Source: Chamaelirium japonicum (lineage: Eukaryota; Streptophyta; Magnoliopsida; Liliales; Melanthiaceae). From it: DNA of 64,000 nt. Numbering within the stretch: position 1 is the first letter of the stretch; each line of letters starts with the position of its first letter. Shown here in pieces: positions 37,002 through 47,382 of the stretch. The translations under genes were made by a program, and so were the position numbers. The stretch covers positions 24,107,347 to 24,171,346 of the forward strand of contig OX393549.1 of the NCBI GenBank assembly GCA_947650365.1, given 5' to 3'. The notes under the pieces were generated by a model that searched no databases, was not told where the DNA came from, and was given only the letters and a program-made list of their open reading frames with translations.

Positions 37002-37761
37002 TAGGACTATCAATTGGGCTAGGCTAGCTTGATACCCGCTTGTTCGGCCCAAAAAAATTTGGGCTGAGTTTTATGTGAGCTTGGACATGATTTCAAGCCC
37101 GAACTTGAGTTCAGACTGAGTTCGAGCCATCTTAAGCTCGACCGGTTTTAGGTCTAAACCCGAAATAGTAAGGGTGTTATAGACACTCCATTTGTGAGAA
37201 ATTTCATTAGTGTGTATTGATGATTCATCATTGTATAAAGTGCAAGAACAAGACATCCAATTTTTTGCTATCAATGATTATGCAAATTATAGACTGTAAA
37301 ATATTTACTTAGAAAATTGATTTTGTTTCTAATGATACCCATATTAGTTGATTGAATCATTGCATCTCGATATATTTTGCATATTTAGAAAATAAAGTTA
37401 TGCACAAGTTATTTTTTAGTGAGGGTTATTATTGTTTAGAATCTCATAACTTATGTTGCTCTACGTATGCCTACAATTTTAGGTATGTGTCCCACATAAA
37501 GATTTTAAGAATTAGTGAAATTGTGAGATGTATTGTTACTTATAAAATATAGGATCATAGTGAATGATATTTTTTTACGAGTTTATCTCATAATGCTCTT
37601 ATTCGACCCAACCCAAAATCTGAGAAGAAAAATGGGCTGAATTTGGGCTGAACATTGTGGTAAATATTTGGGCCGAGTTCAAGCTTGCAAGGGTCACCTA
37701 GAATTCGGGTCGGGTTTGGGTAGACCTTGACCGACTCAGCCCAGCCCAATTAACAACCCTA
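37002..37761. mobile_element. hAT-like non-autonomous element, copy 1
   Basis: A 760-bp element with imperfect terminal inverted repeats (TAGGACTATCAATTGGGCT against AGCCCAATTAACAACCCTA) and an exact 8-bp target duplication CTTGGGAA at 36994-37001 and 37762-37769. An 8-bp duplication marks the hAT superfamily. It has no transposase. The same element at the same site appears in the second duplication unit (40526-41282). Confidence 0.85.
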
Positions 37762-37853
37762 CTTGGGAATAATAATTTCTCGCTCTGTCTGTTTCTATTC
37801 AATTTCGACAATCATCCGTTGAAAAACTATCATTCCATCTCTTAAATGAGCAA

Positions 37854-38897
37854 TCTCCCTCCTCCTCCTCTTGCTGATATCCTGCTCCACGCTCTCCGTA
37901 TCCTCCGCCCTCTGCAACAAAGAAGACAAGAAGGCCCTCCTCGCCATCAAGGCCGCCTTCAACAACGCCTACCTACCACTTCGCCTCCTGGACCTCCAAC
38001 GACCCCTGCTGCGAGTGGTACGACGTCGACTGCGACCCCTCCACCGGCCGCGTCACCGGCCTCTCCATCTTCCCCGACAACAACCTCACCGGCACCATCC
38101 CGGCGGCCGTCGGAGACCTCCCCTACCTCCAGACCCTCATATTCCACCACCTCGCCCTGCTCACCGGCTCCATCCCCTCCTCCATCACCAAGCTCACCCG
38201 CCTCTCCCTCCTCTACCTCAGCTGGAACTCCCTCTCCGGCCCGGTCCCCTCCTTCCTCAGTGAGATCACCTCCCTCACCGACCTAGACCTCTCCTTCAAC
38301 CACTTCTCCGGCAACATCCCCGCCTCACTCGCCAAACTCCCCAATCTGCTTACCCTCCACCTCGACCGCAACGCCCTCACCGGGACCATCCCGGAGTCCT
38401 TCGGGGGATTCCCTAAATCCTCCCCGCCCAACCTCTACCTCTCCCACAACAACCTCTCCGGCCCGGTCCCCGCCTCCCTCGGAGTGCCGGAGTGGGGCAC
38501 CATCGACCTGTCGCGCAACCGGCTCACCGGCGACGCGTCGTTCCTGTTCGGCCCGGCGAAGCCGGCGACCCAGATCGATCTCTCGAGGAACTTATTCAGC
38601 TTCGACCTATCCCGCGTCGGCTTCCCGGTGAATTTGACGCTGTTGGACCTGAACCACAACATGATCTACGGCGGTATCCCGGCACAGGGGAACCAGCTGA
38701 CCAGTCTGGTGCTGTTCAACGTCAGCTACAACCGTCTCTGCGGCGAGATCCCGGACGGCGGCGTCACCGCCCGCTTCGACCAGTACTCTTACTTTCATAA
38801 CAAGTGCCTCTGCGGACTGCGGACCGCCGCTCGCCGCCTGCGAGGAAGAGGGATCTCGCTCTACGTCAGAGTTGTCAACGGTGGCGTCGGTGGTTAA
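37854..38897 (+). pseudogene. PGIP2, 5'-truncated and frameshifted PGIP pseudogene
   Basis: Homologous to PGIP1 from codon 11 of the signal peptide on. It has no start codon equivalent, no leader and no promoter, because the tandem-duplication junction (37853/37854) lies in the signal peptide. Relative to the LRR frame there is one extra C near 37970 (GCCTACCTACCAC), in a stretch that otherwise keeps the usual PGIP spacing before the FASW motif (shortened in PGIP1 and PGIP3). There is also a 7-bp repeat (GGACTGC/GGACCGC) near 38813-38826 that scrambles the last Cys motif. The body between them stays open and LRR-like (SRNRLTGDASFLFGPAK, NRLCGEIPDGG). A truncated protein from an internal ATG (38484) is possible but would lack the secretion signal. 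Confidence 0.88.
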
Positions 38898-39143
38898 ACC
38901 GAACTCAGGCTTTATAAAGTATTGTTAGCTTCCTGATCGACTCCGGTACAAACGCGATGGACCGAACTTTCCTTCAATGTCGTTGTGCTTTATTTGTGTA
39001 TGTGAATCCAGACCGTTGATGTCATATTCATCGGATTATGAAAATAATAAATAGCAGCTACTGACTGCCTTCCTCGTTTCGAACTACAGATCTCATTGGC
39101 CGATCCAGACGAATAAAGTAATTCAAAGCAAGTTTATTAGCAA

Positions 39144-39790
39144 TCTATATAACATGGCACGTCAGTTTTGTACTGACTAGACAAAAATGAATTGAATAGA
39201 TCTAACCATTCATTCAAAAATCAACGAACGATCATTTTCCGTCCATTCGTTCAAAAATCAACGAACAATCTCTATTTCCCTGTCCATTCGTTCAAAAATC
39301 AACGCACGATCTCTATTTCCCCGTCCATTCGTTCAAAAATCAACGTGCGATCTCTCTTTCCCTGTCAACCAACTCCCTCCCTAACCATTTAAACTGCACT
39401 AAATCCCTAAAATCCCGGTCCATTTAAACTGCGCTAAACTTGGCATTTCATCCCGTGATCGTTGTTCGCATCAACGACTATAAACCCGCCTGTTGAAATT
39501 TCGACCGCCCCAAATCATCGTGTCGATCTCGAGGAATCCGTTCGAATAGAGATAGTTGTTATTGATTTATTATAAGGGGAGGGGGAATTGGTCGCGCCGT
39601 AGGCACCCGCTTCGTGCCAATCGGCACGGGCGAAGAAATGAGTGTCCCTATGAATGCCGGTGTTATCGTCGAAAGTGTTTTATTGCCGAAAGCGTTCTGG
39701 TGTGTTGCCACCGAAGACGACCCGTTGCAGTTTAGAAAGACTGTCGAAGGCGGCCCGTTGCAGTGCCAGACAGGCACGGGTATGCACTAG
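39144..39790 (+). mobile_element. Non-autonomous Helitron with paralogous empty site
   Basis: A 647-bp insertion starting TCTATATAACATGG and ending in the hairpin TGCCAGACAGGCA, CGGGTATGCA, then CTAG. It sits exactly between A (39143) and T (39791). The PGIP1 flank reads AGCAA|TCAAATAGCAGAG at 35542-35558 where this copy reads AGCAA|element|TCAGATAACATAG. The empty site confirms both ends and A/T target use without duplication, the Helitron signature. Its 3' end differs from the array family. Confidence 0.9.
39209..39364. repeat. 41-bp minisatellite inside the Helitron
   Basis: Four imperfect copies of a unit containing CATTCGTTCAAAAATCAACG followed by a pyrimidine-rich end (ATCTCTATTTCCCTGTC). 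The last three are 41 bp each. Copies are adjacent with no unique spacers. Confidence 0.85.
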
Positions 39791-39804
39791 TCAGATAACA
39801 TAGT

Positions 39805-40156
39805 ACAATATTAAAATGGAGCCATCTCTTTTGTGTAGCGACAAATGGACCACTTTTGAAGAGTAAGGATTCTTCTCTCGTGCGTTCAATCCGTGTGTAA
39901 ACATGACTCTCTTTCATAAATCCTATTAAAAACCTACTATAAAGATGATAAATACATATTCAATTGTATTTAATGAATGTTTGATGATAATTAGAAAAAT
40001 CATTAGTATTATCTTTCTCTTTCTAATAAGTGAATCACACTCGAACGATTGAATCGCAATCACTCTAGGTTTCACACTTCTTCGAACGGTTGAAACGTCA
40101 TGTGCTAAATGGTGTGCATCAAATTAATCCGGGCATTGCCCATTCCTTCTTAGTAG
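39805..40156 (+). mobile_element. Non-autonomous Helitron unit C, copy in duplication unit 2
   Basis: Orthologous to 36288-36639: TATTAAAATGGAGCCATCTC start, GGGCATTGCCC hairpin, and a decayed end TTCTTAGTAG in place of TTACTAG. Confidence 0.75.
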
Positions 40157-40525
40157 TTTCATCTAAATGAATAAGAAGTCAAAACTAAGGCAGGTGGCAC
40201 ACAATTAACGCGAACCATAATTAAGAAAAACCAATATAGAGTTTAGTACAATGCGAAACCACGTAAGATAAAAGCTAAAACCAAACTAAGGGAGAATGAG
40301 AGGGTGGGATAAGAGGGAGGAGAAAGGAGGAAGGAGAAAGATGGAATGCTAGATCTATTGTGAACTCTGAATTTTAATTACCACGATCACATAACCATTG
40401 GGTCCAAATCTACATAACCTAAGGAGGTGTTTTGTTTCGTTCCGGACCCATCCGTTTCTATCCATAGTTCCATATTTCAAAATCAACATATATTATTTGT
40501 TCCGGTGGAAAGAGGGACTTGGGAA

Positions 40526-41282
40526 TAGGATTATCATTTGGGTTGCGCTAGCTTGATACTCGCTTGTTCTGCCCAAAAAAATTTGTGTTGAAATTTATGT
40601 GAACTTGGACATGATTTCAGGCCCGAACTTGAGTTCAGACCGAGTTCGAGCCGTCTTAAGCTCGACCGGTTTTAGGTCTGAACCCGAAATAAAAAGGGTG
40701 TTATAGACACTCCACTTGTGAGAAATTTCATTAGTGAGTATTGATGATTCATCATTGTATAAAGTGTAAGAAGGCATCCAATTTTTTGCTATCAATGATT
40801 ATGCAAATTATAGACTGTAAAATATTTACTTAGAAAATTGATTATGTTTCTAATGGTACCCATATTAGTTGATTGAATCATCCCATCTCGATCTATTTTG
40901 CATATTTAGAAAATAAACTTATGCACAAGTTATTTTTTAGTGAGGGTTATTATTGTTTAGAATCTCATAACTTTTGTTGCTCTATGCATGCCTACAATTT
41001 TAGGTACGTCTCCCACACAAAGATTTTAAGTTTTAGAGAAATTATGAGATGTATTGTTACTTATAAAATATAGGAGCATAGTGAATGATATTTTTTCACG
41101 AGTTTCTTTCATAATGCTCATATTCGACCCGGTCCGAAATCTGAGAAGAAAAATGTGCTGAATTTGCGCTGAACATTACGATAAATATTTGGGCCGAGTT
41201 CGAGCTTGCGAGGGTCACCTAGAATTCAGGTCGGGTTTGGGTAGACCTTGACCGACTCAGCTTAGCCCAATTGACAAGCCTA
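40526..41282. mobile_element. hAT-like non-autonomous element, copy 2
   Basis: A 757-bp counterpart of 37002-37761, with the same target duplication CTTGGGAA at 40518-40525 and 41283-41290. The terminal repeats have decayed further (TAGGATTATCATTTGGGTT). It was copied by the tandem duplication, not by a separate insertion. Confidence 0.85.
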
Positions 41283-41384
41283 CTTGGGAATAATAATTTC
41301 TCGCTCTGTCTGTTTCTATTCAATTTCGACAATCATTCATTGAATAGCTATCAGTCAATCTCTTAAATGAGCAAGCTATTATTT

Positions 41385-43480
41385 TTTAGGATAATGATGA
41401 CTTAGCTCATATGCTTGACATGAGCGATATATGCAAAACAATGTTCATTGAGTGGATGTATGCAAATTATCTATATGAAGATGCTAGAGGTCTTATATAT
41501 GTTGATTTTTCAATGTATTGGGTATAGCACAAAAAAAAGAATATATGGATAAGAAGAAAATCTAATAAATCAAAGAAAAAAATTTACTATGTAAGTCCTA
41601 CCTTGGGAGAGATGTTCTACATATGGATGCTTTTAAACAATATAAAAGGTGCACAAAATTATGAATATATTACGACTTTAAATGGATTTTTATACAATAC
41701 ATATAAATCTATATGTCCAGCTCTTGGATTATTATATGACAATAATGAATGGCATTAGTATATTATTGAAGCAGATAATTGGGCTACATGTTACCGACTA
41801 TGTCAGATATTTGTGACACTCTTGTTGTTTTGTGAAATTAATGAACCATTCGATCTATTGAATAAGTATTTGCAGATGCAATTAGATGACATCTTGCATC
41901 ATGAAAGACGTCGACTTCATGATCAAGACCTAAACCTAACAGAAGAACAAATAAAGAATTATGCATTGCTTGATATTGAAAGAATTTTCATCATTTTTAT
42001 TTCCGAATATGAGATTCCAAACAAATTTTAAAAATAGATTAATAAGAAAAGAGTTGATCAATTATAATTGTGATATGCTTCAAAATAATTTCAGTAAAAT
42101 GTTTAAGGGGTTAAATAGTCAACAAAGAAGAGTTTTTGATATTGTTATTAGATCTGTGAAATACAACACCGATGGACTATTTTTTATCTTGGGAACAAGA
42201 AAGACTTTTCATTGTAAAAAAATATTCTAGCAGTTGCTTCTACGGAGATATATTCTACTTAATCTTAATGAGGAGTCATGTTGTCCCATCACACAATAGC
42301 CGCAGTTGACAGAATTTATTCATAAAATTGTCTTTATCATATTGGATGAAACACTAATAGATCATAAAAATGCTTTTAAAGCATTGGATCGTTCTATGAG
42401 ATATTTGATGTGATTTTTGGTACCAAATTAAGATTAATTTTTTTTTTGAAAAAAATGATTATTCTTAGAGGAGACTTCATATAAATATTGTATGTGGTTC
42501 CTAAGACACCGATAAATAGAATGGTTTTAGCTTCCACTAATATATCCAAATTGTGGCAATATTGTAAAAACTTTAATTTAACAATCAATATAAGACATAT
42601 ATTAGAATCAATTAATAATAGAGGTAGGGATATAATGCATGACGTCAGTAAATTAATATTATATCTTAGTGATGAAAATTTAGCTGTGATTGTTATAGAA
42701 AAATGAGAAGAACCATGCAGGATTAAAATCTCAGACGATTTACTTATTCTTGTTGGAAGTGATCTAATAAATTAAATTGTGTCTAGCAAGTATCCCGGTT
42801 TATTGAATGAGTACTGTAATCCTTATTATCTACATGTATGAGCTATTATAGCTCCTACAAATGATTGTGTGAATACAATTAATTCATATATTCTATTTTT
42901 ACTTCTAGGAAATTGTATAAAATATTTAAGTGTTGATGTAATTAGCCCAATTTTGAATTCCATACACAATCAAGATATTTTATTTCCTTCGGAGTTCCTC
43001 AACTCACTTAAATTTTCTGATATGCCGAATCATGAGCTAGAATTTAAAGTTGGGGTTCCAATCATTCTTCTTCGAAATATAAATCAGATTACTGGTTTGT
43101 GTAATTAATGGAACAATATTAATCATCACTCAATTAGCTAAAAAAGTAATCAAAATAGAAATTATTATGAAAAATCACATTGATTCAAGAATGCTTATCA
43201 TAAGAATTATCATGACACCTACTAAACAAAAATGACATTTCATCCTTAGACGAAGTCAATTTTCAATTAAGGTTTACTTTGTAATGACTATAAACAATAG
43301 CCAATAGCAGACATTTAAGTATGTTGAATTGTACGTACGATGATCTATTTTTAATCATGATCAATTATACACTACAGTCTCACGTACAATCTTACGTCAG
43401 GTATTGAAATTTTGGATTCAAAATAAGAACGAAGAATTGGAAGGATACACAAATAATATAGTTTATAAGGAGATATTTAA
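41385..43480 (+). pseudogene. Helitron Pif1-type helicase gene remnant
   Basis: Fragments in several frames follow the plant Helitron RepHel helicase in order: KTMFIEWMYAN, ARGLIYVDF, RRKSNKSKKKIYYVSPTLGE, ALGLLYDNNEW, DDILHHERRRL, then the Pif1 core LNSQQRRVFDIVIRSV and GLFFILGTRKTF (Walker A with glycines lost), IILDE, YVVPKTP, AIIAPTNDCVNTIN, and near the end FPSEFLNSLKFSDMPNHEL, KVGVPIILLRNI, ITGLCN. The autonomous Helitron protein unwinds DNA for rolling-circle transposition. The Rep nuclease part is absent: the remnant begins right after the duplication junction (41374). Several stops and frameshifts show it is long dead. Confidence 0.85.
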
Positions 43481-43971
43481 TAACTTGTAATAAGATATGT
43501 TTAATACATTATCTCATATATCTAACACAAGTACTAATATATTCTCATTTTTTAGGTGCAACAAGAAATAGGCAAAAATGGGATACCAATCTTTTGTCTA
43601 GGGACTCTAGGCGAAACCTTTCTCATTCTTGTACTTTTCACCCCATCTATTTGTTGTCATGGACCTTAGATGCATAAACTCTTTAAATTTGGTGGAAATC
43701 TCTGAGTTGATATTGTTGTATGAGTTTTTGATGTTATTGCTACAATATTGACCCTCCCCCTCTCCTTTGATGACGTGATAATAACATTGAAAAGCTTGAA
43801 ACTTGCTGTTAATACTAAACACAATTGGAAAACATAAGAGAGTGTGGTAATGTCGTGTCCCCATACCAGAAAGGTGTTTTGGACATACAAATTAATTTTA
43901 AATATCTATAATGATAATTATTCAAAAAACATAGGAAATAAATTAAATGGTGCAAATAACATCAAATTGTT
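43481..43971. other. AT-rich sequence, unassigned
   Basis: It probably continues the decayed Helitron (3' of the helicase). No motif or gene was recognised, and no Helitron 3' end was found here. Confidence 0.3.
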
Positions 43972-44303
43972 GAAACTAGCAATCAAGGCATATGTTGCCT
44001 ATTATACAGGTGACCTATTTTGGTCGCATGCACAATATGCGACACCCCCCCCCCCCTTATTTCTCATTATGTTCCAAATTTTTCAGCCAATGGTTTGTTG
44101 TATGTCAAGGTTAGGTGAAATGGACGGATATGATACCGACATGGTTTGTTGCATGGAGGTACAGGTTGAGTGTGATTTGCTAGACGACTGCGCTCTATAG
44201 ACGGGACAGCCATCCACAAACCATTGGGGGGGGGGGGATGAATTAATAATTGGGGAGTGGGTCTCCTGTAACACAAGTGATATATGCCTTGATTGCTAAT
44301 TTC
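43972..44303. mobile_element. Fold-back MITE with mirrored C and G runs
   Basis: The ends are inverted (GAAACTAGCAATCAAGGCAT against ATGCCTTGATTGCTAATTTC). Inner segments also pair (CCAATGGTTTGT with ACAAACCATTGG), and a C-run (about 44044-44055) mirrors a G-run (about 44226-44237). No clear target duplication and no ORF. Confidence 0.65.
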
Positions 44304-44448
44304 ACCCTTTTAATGTTCTTTACACCATTTAGTTTACTTTTCAAGTTTTTTTTTTGAATAATTCTCGTACCTATAATGGCCGCATGAACCCTATTACAAT
44401 TTCATTAAGAAATACTGCATAAGCAAGTAAAATTAATAACTAACAACT

Positions 44449-44740
44449 ACTAAAATAATCCGAAGCAGATTCGTTAACAATTTTTTCTAAATGAATAAGA
44501 AGTCAAAACTAAAGCAGGTCGTATGTAATTAACGCGAAACATGATTAAGAAAAACCAATATATAGTTAACTACAATAAGAAACCACCTAAATAAAAACTA
44601 AACCTAAACCAAAGAAAAGGAAAGGGAGACATAAAAGCGAGGAGGAAGTAGAAAGACAAAATGACAGATATATTCTGAACTTTGACTTTAAAAATTGCCT
44701 CGAACACATAATTGTTGGGTCCATCTATTTAACAAGTTAT
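44449..44740 (+). repeat. Third copy of the PGIP downstream flank, without Helitrons
   Basis: CCGAAGCAGATTCGTTAACAAT aligns (with transitions) to the PGIP1 flank at about 35514-35546. It is followed at once by TTTTTCTAAATGAATAAGAAG, which in units 1 and 2 comes only after the Helitron cluster (36640 and 40157). Similarity continues to about GGGTCCA (44720). The PGIP coding part is missing here. This looks like an older, partial copy predating Helitron insertion. Confidence 0.6.
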
Positions 44741-45048
44741 GTCCGTTCAAGATTATTAGGAGTCTGCCTTCAACAAAAATGATTTATCAATAAAAAGAAA
44801 TGAGCTAAATCTGACCATCGATCATTTAGGGAGGGGGATAAAGAGAAAGCTAGATTGCAGGGCTGTGATAAAAGGAATGAAGACATTCGATTGGATTGAG
44901 GGGGAGGACTTATTGTAAAAAAAATAAAAAATACATTAGAGGGTTTTGTTGTAAAAATAGGGGACATCTTCAGTATTAGAGTGAATGTTCATGCATTTTT
45001 CCTCTAGGGTCAATTTCCTATTGTCCAATTGGTCCGTGCCACATGTAA

Positions 45049-45111
<63 letters not shown>

Positions 45112-45139
45112 TCCCCCTTCCCCCCCTTCTCCTCCCAAC
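44741..45139. other. Unassigned, with a (CT)n tract at about 45051-45107
   Basis: AT-rich, nothing recognisable apart from the pure CT microsatellite of nearly 60 bp. Confidence 0.5.
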
Positions 45140-45310
45140 TAGGGGTGGCAATTAGTCGGATTCGGTCAAGTTGAGACATAGGTACAAGGACAAAACACTT
45201 AATCCGAATCCGGCCCGTTTAATAAACAAGTGAAAATATTAAATCCAAACCCGACCCATCTAATAAATGAGTTGACCCGACTCGACTCGTTTAACCTGTT
45301 TAATGTACAA
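45140..45310 (+). mobile_element. Truncated hAT-like MITE (TAGGGGTGGCAA family)
   Basis: Begins TAGGGGTGGCAATTAG. It shares AAGTTGAGACATAGGTA and the GACCCG/TTTAATAAAC pattern with the complete element at 57132-57657. The right end is missing. Confidence 0.7.
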
Positions 45311-46309
45311 CCTTGCACTTTCATAGAGCATTTAGTTTTACTAATTTAATTTTAGTGTTTTAAATTTCTATTTTTGAAGTCACGAGTCACAACATAAGGC
45401 CACATAAGGCCCAGGGGGCTGCCCCCCCTGAATTTGGGGTCTCCTCAGTATGCATTACCAAGCACCATGGGGTTGTGCGGCGTTTGGCTGGGCATTTTCC
45501 CCTTGCATCTGTTGATGTGAGTGAGTTGTTCACCATGTTAGGATGTACACTTCTTCACTGGATAAAGTCTTCCCACGCATGCGGAAATACTTCAGTGGGG
45601 AGGTCCTTTTAGGGACATCGTGCCCCAACCCTTGGATTGGTTTATTATCGTGCCCCACTTCGACCTAACGGTGCTGTCTTGGTATATAGAAATTGTAGCA
45701 CTGGAGTATTCCTCCCCTACCCATTGTCACAAACTTAGTTTTTGTCTTCCCAATTCGGATATGACCGCATAAAAACCATCGGACATACCACAATCACAAT
45801 CGGCTACGATTCAAGTTTAATACTGTAACTTCATTAGACGATTGTGAGACTGTGGTGTTGTTCGATTATTTTAATTTTGTATTTTGATGAAAAAGATGCA
45901 TGATGAGGGGGGTAAAAAAGAACCCTAAAACATTCTTCGTATGTCGCCCTTCCCGAAGATCTTCATGGATCCAAATTTAAAAGCTAGGTATATTATTATA
46001 TTAATTTAATCTTTTATAGTTTTTTTAAAGCTTTATAATGTTATTTTTGCTATTTATGTTATAATAAAATACAAAAAAAAATCAATTACTAATACATCAA
46101 CATTTGAGAATTTTTTTAAAAAATGATGCCTTACTTGGTTAAAACAAAGAGAACCGATCCAAATTTAAAAACGATGCCTTACTTGGTTAAAACTAAAAAA
46201 AAAAAAAATGTTGTTCAAAATCATTTGAACTGGTCTGTTTTGTCAAAAAAATCGGATGAACCGTTGAGGGTGGTTACTGCAGTGCTGATGCCGTCGAAAC
46301 CAACCGGGG
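45311..46309. other. Unassigned intergenic sequence
   Basis: No gene recognised. There is a small palindrome, CAGGGGGCTGCCCCCCCTG, near 45413, and a 20-bp direct repeat ATGCCTTACTTGGTTAAAAC at about 46123 and 46174. Part may belong to the Helitron whose 3' end is at 46344. Confidence 0.35.
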
Positions 46310-46344
46310 CCGTCCGAGTGCTGATAGGCACCGACATGCACTAG
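46310..46344 (+). mobile_element. Candidate Helitron 3' terminus
   Basis: The hairpin GTGCTGATAGGCAC is followed by CGACATGCA and CTAG (46341-46344), then T. It resembles the end of the Helitron at 39144-39790 (GGCACGGGTATGCACTAG). The 5' end was not found. It could close the autonomous element whose helicase lies at 41.4-43.5 kb, or a small derivative. Confidence 0.5.
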
Positions 46345-46561
46345 TGATAAAAACTTTTCACAGCTACATAACCTAAATGACCAAGAACGATTTTCAGTCT
46401 AGCATAAAGGAGCTGCGAGCCTAACATGTTTTTTCCGAAGCTTAATCATCCAAAAACTTGGCAATCTAGTGGCACGTAAGATTCAACCGGGGTCTTCACT
46501 TTTTTTTTCCACTCAACCCTATAAGTTAAAATCTTTGTGACCTAACCTTCTCACTTGCGTT

Positions 46562-46867
46562 CAGGTGTGGCAGCGGTGATGTTTAAAATCAAAAATTGTG
46601 ATAAACCGTACCGCATGGTGCAGTTTTGGTTTGCCAAAATATAGCACCATCGTAGTGCGATGTTGTTTTGGTTTTCCGTTTTGGTGTAACGGTACGATTT
46701 CGGTTTTGACCAAAAACGTATAAAATCGTACCGTTTAGGCCATTATAATGATAAAATATGGTTTAGCGTATGGTGTGAATTTGATTTTATATATTGGTAC
46801 ACCGTCACGATGCGGTGCAATCGATTTTGTCTAAAACCGTACGAAAATTGTATTGTTGCCATTCCTA
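46562..46867. mobile_element. hAT-like MITE (TGGCAGCGGTG family), copy 1
   Basis: About 306 bp, TGGCAGCGGTGATG on the left and ATTGTTGCCATTCCTA on the right, rich in CGGTTTTG and ACCGTAC motifs. Flanks CTTGCGTT and CTTGGGCT agree at 6 of 8 bases, a possible decayed target duplication. A relative lies at 53531-53868. Confidence 0.6.
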
Positions 46868-47342
46868 CTTGGGCTCGTGACACACTCATGGTTCACCTTC
46901 ACAGTATCCACGCGAGTCGAATGTATGTTCCTGCTACCCATGCAATTGCTGGGGCACCATTTTGTATTTCTTTTAAAATCAAAACTCTAAACAAGGTTCT
47001 ATCGAATTTATTTATTTATTTATTTTGGTAGAAATGGAAGCTCTATCGATTAAAAATTTTATAATAAGCCCAATCATCAATTTTTTATAATTGGGGTTTT
47101 GTCCTTATAAATTAATCTAAGAACCAGCTAGGACCAAGACTAAAAGGTAGAATATACCTCTAAAGAGCACTCGAATATCCTTTTCTATAGATAAAAAACG
47201 ATATCATTGGTAGATGTTGTCTAACGTTCACGTAAGTGCCGTCCTACGTACTTTGATTTTTGCTCCATGTAGAAGGAAGGCCCACTAGCGTGTCACCTCC
47301 ACGTCCAAAAGGAATTTTTTTGCATACACAAAGAACTTCTCA
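46868..47342. other. Unassigned intergenic sequence
   Basis: Nothing recognised. It ends at the LINE target duplication. Confidence 0.4.
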
Positions 47343-47382
47343 CTTCCTAAGATTTATTTATTTATTATTTTTTTGGCAGGAA

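Larger units (their letters stand above)
37854..41374 (+). repeat. Tandem duplication, unit 2 (truncated PGIP2 plus flank)
   Basis: The second copy of the segment at 34133-37853. It lacks Helitron units A and B and the (TA)n tract, but has gained a 647-bp Helitron (39144-39790). It ends TCTTAAATGAGCAA at 41374; the sequence then changes to GCTATTATTTTTTAGG, the original right flank. Confidence 0.85.

Noticed and set aside
36640-38897. PGIP2 captured by a Helitron
   Set aside because: The tandem-duplication junctions explain the truncated PGIP2 fully, and no Helitron ends enclose it.
39209-39364. CRISPR-like repeat array
   Set aside because: The units are contiguous 41-bp minisatellite copies without unique spacers, in plant DNA inside a Helitron.
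45413-45431. Terminator-like palindrome CAGGGGGCTGCCCCCCCTG
   Set aside because: Isolated in plant intergenic DNA with no gene next to it; probably chance or a decayed repeat.
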